Below are positions 4,655-7,112 of a stretch of 7,112 nucleotides of DNA, piece by piece. Source of the stretch: Vampirovibrionales bacterium (GTDB lineage Bacteria > Cyanobacteriota > Vampirovibrionia > Vampirovibrionales > JAJTHC01); the NCBI GenBank assembly GCA_021299615.1, contig JAJTHC010000136.1:1-7112 (forward strand), written 5' to 3'. Position numbers and translations under genes: made by a program. A model generated the notes under the pieces. The model was given only the letters and a program-made list of their open reading frames with translations, was not told where the DNA came from and did not search any database. The stretch's first letter is position 1, and every line of letters begins with the position of its first letter.

Positions 4655-5674
4655 ATGATAATGACTACTGAAAATCCGCAAAAGCTCCGCCGTTACCAAG
4701 ACGCTTACAACGCCCTAGACCGCAGTGAAACCGTCTTCATCACCGCACACGTCGGGCCCGACGGCGACACGCTCGGTTCCATGCTCGGCTTAAAGCACAG
4801 CCTCGCCTACCTCTTCCCCAATATCAAGCGAGTCGACTGCATCATCGCAGGTCGCATGCCCGATGTCTTCCACTTCATGCCAGGCATTGAAGACGTTATC
4901 AGCATCGACAAAACGCCTGAAAAAGTGTTGGATCGCTATGACTTAGCCATTTCGGTGGATTGCGGTGCCTTGTCTCGCTTAGGCCCTGCGGCTCGACTCT
5001 TTGAAACGGCGACGGATACCTTGAATATCGACCACCACGTGTCGAACGATGCCTTTGCCCACATCAACATTATTGAAACCGACGCCGCCGCCAGCGGTCA
5101 AGTCATTGTGCGGATTTTAAACACATGGCAATGCCCCGTTAGTCCCGAAGCCGCCACCTGCTTATACGTCGCTTTATTGACGGATACAGGCGGATTTCGT
5201 CATTCAAGCACCACGCCTGAAGCCTTTGAAGTGGCGGGGCAATTGCAACGTGCAGGGGCGGATGTGACCTATATTTATAATCAAATCTACGAAACGCAAC
5301 CCTTTTGCCAAAGCCAGTTGATGGCTCATGCCGTTTTAAACGCCAAGCCTCATGCCGAAGGTCGTATTATGTGGACGTCGCTGACCTTGAAGGAGATTGA
5401 AACCTACAACGCGTTGGATGAGCATACCGAAGGCATTATCGATCAATTACGTTGTATTCAAGGCGTGCAAGTGTCTGCACTGATTAAAGAAATGCCGTCA
5501 GGACGCACCAAAATCAGCTTACGTTCTAACCGCAACGATATTGATGTTTCCGCCTTATTGGGTGAACATTTTGGTGGAGGCGGGCATAAAAAAGCGGCAG
5601 GGGCTTCGGTTGAAACCGATTTAGCCACCACAACGCAAGCCTTATTAAGCATTCTTGAAAAAGCCGTAAAATAA
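4655..5674 (+). CDS. nrnA: DHH-family bifunctional oligoribonuclease / pAp phosphatase (NrnA-like)
   Basis: A 339-residue cytosolic phosphoesterase, the normal length for NrnA. The family degrades RNA 2-5-mers and, in many members, dephosphorylates 3'-phosphoadenosine 5'-phosphate from sulfate assimilation. The DHH domain supplies the metal ligands: AHVGPDGDTLGS (31-42), ISVDCG (99-104), NIDHHVSND (124-132) and LLTDTGGFRHS (174-184). The C-terminal DHHA1 domain has GGGGHKKAAGAS (307-318) for substrate binding. No expected motif is missing. The ATG at 4655 is favoured by its ribosome site; a second ATG at 4661 is in frame but closer than needed. The first 250 bases or so are noticeably richer in C-ending codons than the rest. 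It starts an apparent operon with the matrixin-like gene 4 bases downstream. Related DHH enzymes such as c-di-AMP phosphodiesterases carry extra N-terminal domains absent here. Confidence 0.92.
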   Translation: MIMTTENPQKLRRYQDAYNALDRSETVFITAHVGPDGDTLGSMLGLKHSLAYLFPNIKRVDCIIAGRMPDVFHFMPGIEDVISIDKTPEKVLDRYDLAISVDCGALSRLGPAARLFETATDTLNIDHHVSNDAFAHINIIETDAAASGQVIVRILNTWQCPVSPEAATCLYVALLTDTGGFRHSSTTPEAFEVAGQLQRAGADVTYIYNQIYETQPFCQSQLMAHAVLNAKPHAEGRIMWTSLTLKEIETYNALDEHTEGIIDQLRCIQGVQVSALIKEMPSGRTKISLRSNRNDIDVSALLGEHFGGGGHKKAAGASVETDLATTTQALLSILEKAVK

Positions 5675-5678
5675 CCGT

Positions 5679-6296
5679 ATGCAAGTTCCTCCCATACAGC
5701 CATGGTCGTTTAATACACCGCTACCTTTAACGAACGGCTTGCCTCAACGTAAAGTTGAAAGCAAAACAGCTTTGACGCCTGCTGATCTTGAAAATAGCGT
5801 GCTGTGCTGGCAAGAGCCGTTAAGCATCCCTATTTTTTGTGATCCTCTGGACGAAACCCAGACGCATCCGCCTGATGCCTTTGAAAAAGCCCTACTGGCT
5901 TGGCAAAATGCCAGCAAAGGTGCCGTTCAGTTCAAGCGATTAACCCAAGAAACGGCAGACGGCGACGGCATTTTTATCACATGGAGCGATGAAACGAATC
6001 CGCAACGCCCTTACGAAGTGGGTCGCACGGTCAATCAAACGCAAGTGAAAGACGGGCATGAGTTTATTTATAGAAGCGAGCTTGTGTTGCAACGCAATCC
6101 ACGCATCAATCAGCACTTGGATGTGGATGCTCAAGGGCTTCAGTTGTATGCCACGTTTTTACATGAAATCGGGCATGCCTTAGGCATGGAGCATACGCAG
6201 GATCCGCATAGTGTGATGTTTCACCGCAGTTTACAGAATCACCAATTCACCACTGAAGACTTGACACAGTTACATAGATTGTATTACAGTAAGTAA
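5679..6296 (+). CDS. Matrixin-like zinc metalloprotease
   Basis: A 205-residue protein with the metzincin signature HEIGHALGMEH (162-172). His162, His166 and His172 bind zinc and Glu163 is the catalytic base. The Met-turn SVM follows at 178-180, close behind as in matrixins (peptidase family M10A). Upstream, CWQEPLSIPIFCD (43-55) and the helix FEKALLAWQNASKGAVQFKR (68-87) are typical of bacterial matrixin domains, and IFITWSDE (98-105) gives the edge strand. The C-terminal helix (191-203) closes the fold. No signal peptide, propeptide cysteine switch or membrane segment is visible; the N-terminal 30 residues are Pro-rich and probably disordered. Non-classical export or cytosolic action is therefore an open question. 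It starts 4 bases after the nrnA stop without a clear ribosome site, implying translational coupling. Substrate unknown. Confidence 0.85.
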   Translation: MQVPPIQPWSFNTPLPLTNGLPQRKVESKTALTPADLENSVLCWQEPLSIPIFCDPLDETQTHPPDAFEKALLAWQNASKGAVQFKRLTQETADGDGIFITWSDETNPQRPYEVGRTVNQTQVKDGHEFIYRSELVLQRNPRINQHLDVDAQGLQLYATFLHEIGHALGMEHTQDPHSVMFHRSLQNHQFTTEDLTQLHRLYYSK

Positions 6297-6332
6297 AGTA
6301 TTATATGCTGTATGGTTGATTATTTAAACACT

Positions 6333-6481
6333 TATAGCCAAGTTTAGAGTTTTCTGTACAGTAGGCTATTCTAGGAGCCTAGATTCGCAGATGTGTGAGG
6401 TGTACAAAAACGTACATAAGCACATCGAGAATCGTCGCGACAACGAAGAGACAAGTATAGAAAATTATAAACTTGGCTATA
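6333..6481. repeat. Full-length MITE-like element, 149 bp, end type TATAGCCAAG
   Basis: The inverted ends are 27 bases each (6333-6359 and 6455-6481), complementary at 24 of 27 positions, with tips TATAGCCAAG and CTTGGCTATA. TA at both tips would fit a TA target duplication. The 82-base core (6368-6449) is shared with 4257-4338. Inner complementary blocks GATTC/GAATC (6382-6386, 6428-6432), GATGTG/CACATC and TGTAC/GTACA extend the hairpin to the centre. A further palindrome, CTAGGAGCCTAG, lies at 6371-6382. It starts 36 bases after the protease stop codon. No coding potential. Confidence 0.75.
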
Positions 6482-6547
6482 TATGTGATTACAGGCTTTT
6501 GAACTCTACCCATACGCTGTTAAACCTTAAAATGAGCGTTAATTCTT

Positions 6548-6871
6548 ATGCAATATGATCCTATTTTAAATAAACTATATATTGTTACTCCTCCTACAGA
6601 TCCTCAAGGACTTAAAGCGTATAATGAAAAACAAGACCGTCAAGAAATCACACGTATTTCTGCTTTAATCCTTAATGCAAATGACCCTAACCTAGTCCAA
6701 CCGAAAGGTCGTCAGTCCAAATTAGAATACTCTTCTACTTGGCTGGATGCTAAAATTGCTGAATGGAGGCTTAATCGTTCAGAGTCTAGCGATTCAGAGA
6801 TAGTAGATAAACTCCTTAGTAAAATAAAAGCCTTGAAAACTCTTAAGTTGGATATTCACCGATTATTATAG
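6548..6871 (+). CDS. Hypothetical protein, 107 residues, AT-rich
   Basis: I do not recognise the family. The product is a soluble, highly charged protein beginning MQYDPILNKLYIVTPPTDPQ, without signal peptide or membrane segment. Residues 20-45 and 66-106 look helical; the last 40 residues alternate Leu/Ile with Lys/Asp/Glu in a coiled-coil-like pattern ending LDIHRLL. Met1 is the only methionine, and an in-frame stop lies 12 bases upstream, so the start is forced if the gene is real. No ribosome site is visible before it, unlike the other genes. Codons are more A/T-ending than in its neighbours, and it lies next to a mobile-type repeat, which may point to acquired DNA. A structured hairpin follows 12 bases after the stop. 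Expression is unproven. Confidence 0.55.
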   Translation: MQYDPILNKLYIVTPPTDPQGLKAYNEKQDRQEITRISALILNANDPNLVQPKGRQSKLEYSSTWLDAKIAEWRLNRSESSDSEIVDKLLSKIKALKTLKLDIHRLL

Positions 6872-6883
6872 ACGTACAAATAG

Positions 6884-6937
6884 CCTCCCAAATATGTATA
6901 AAATACACCTTTGGGAGGGGGCAAGGCGTCCCCAAAG
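6884..6937 (+). promoter_or_regulatory. Two overlapping, mutually exclusive hairpins ahead of the secreted-protein gene
   Basis: CCTCCCAAA (6884-6892) pairs with TTTGGGAGG (6910-6918), and inside it TGTAT (6895-6899) pairs with ATACA (6903-6907). Alternatively CTTTGGG (6909-6915) pairs with CCCAAAG (6931-6937), reusing the same bases. There is no T-run on this strand, so it is not a standard terminator of the upstream gene. TATAAA (6898-6903) within the first loop could be a -10, which would make the outer arms an operator. Confidence 0.45.
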
Positions 6938-6983
6938 TCGTCACAATAAGAAGAGAGAGAAAAAATACCTAAGGGACAAATAG

Positions 6984-7112
6984 ATGAACCCTAGAATCCC
7001 AAAAGCATCACGCTTTTTTGTGGTGGCTTTGCTACTAAGTAGCCTATTAAATGGCATTGCTTCCGTACAAGCCGAATCCCTATATTTGCCAAACACTGAA
7101 GGCATGCACCCA
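6984..7112 (+). CDS. N-terminus of a secreted protein (partial, runs off the window)
   Basis: 43 codons are open from ATG to the window end. The peptide starts MNPRIPKASRF, followed by a hydrophobic stretch (FFVVALLLSSLL) and the cleavage-type sequence ASVQA before ES (after residue 31). This is a clear Sec signal peptide without a lipobox Cys. The mature part begins ESLYLPNTEGMHP, too short to name a family. AAGGGA (6971-6976) lies 7 bases before the ATG as ribosome site. The structured leader at 6884-6937 precedes it and may control it. Confidence 0.75.
   Translation, partial: MNPRIPKASRFFVVALLLSSLLNGIASVQAESLYLPNTEGMHP

Noticed and set aside
6884..6918. Possible dif-type site for the Xer recombinase
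   Set aside because: Arms of 9 with a 17-base centre do not fit the 11-6-11 architecture, and the sequence does not resemble known dif sites.

Overview
The window reads as chromosomal DNA from a diderm (Gram-negative-type) bacterium. It carries a heptose-nucleotide adenylyltransferase of the LPS/heptose pathway, a lipoprotein PPIase, a Spy/CpxP-like secreted protein and a Xer recombinase. Start sites are consistent: three genes share an AAAGGAAA-type ribosome site 3-9 bases before ATG. The combination of a NarL/FixJ-type regulator, an NrnA-type DHH phosphoesterase and a bacterial matrixin-like protease would fit a Vampirovibrionia/Melainabacteria-type member of the cyanobacterial lineage. That assignment is only a guess and nothing here proves it.

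Layout. Bases 1-78 are the C-terminus of a LuxR-type response regulator (+). Three minus-strand genes follow: a Spy/CpxP-like periplasmic protein (220-789), rfaE2 (905-1399) and a parvulin-type PPIase lipoprotein (1556-2740). A 378-base divergent intergenic region (2741-3118) holds the PPIase promoter and GC-rich hairpins, and leads to a complete Xer-type tyrosine recombinase (3119-4111, +). Next come a dense block of small repeat elements (4112-4370) and a minus-strand tRNA-Asp(GUC) with its own terminator. An apparent two-gene operon (+) follows: an NrnA-like nanoRNase/pAp phosphatase (4655-5674) and, 4 bases later, a matrixin-like zinc protease (5679-6296). The window ends with another repeat element (6333-6481), an AT-rich 107-residue orphan (6548-6871), a structured leader and the first 43 codons of a secreted protein (6984-7112).

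The genes themselves are housekeeping and envelope functions of recognisable families. The unexplained signal is a family of short, non-coding, inverted-repeat elements. Two full copies (4223-4370 and 6333-6481, about 148 bases each) share an 82-base core that I count as 77/82 identical. Their terminal inverted repeats are unrelated between copies, yet within each copy the two ends match each other. Partial or internally deleted relatives sit at 136-218, 865-910, 4114-4162 and about 4175-4218, and several touch or overlap the stop codons of neighbouring genes. They look like MITEs, similar in design to the Correia/NEMIS elements of Neisseria (TATAG ends, 26-27 base inverted ends, about 150 bases), with ends that seem to be exchanged in matched pairs.
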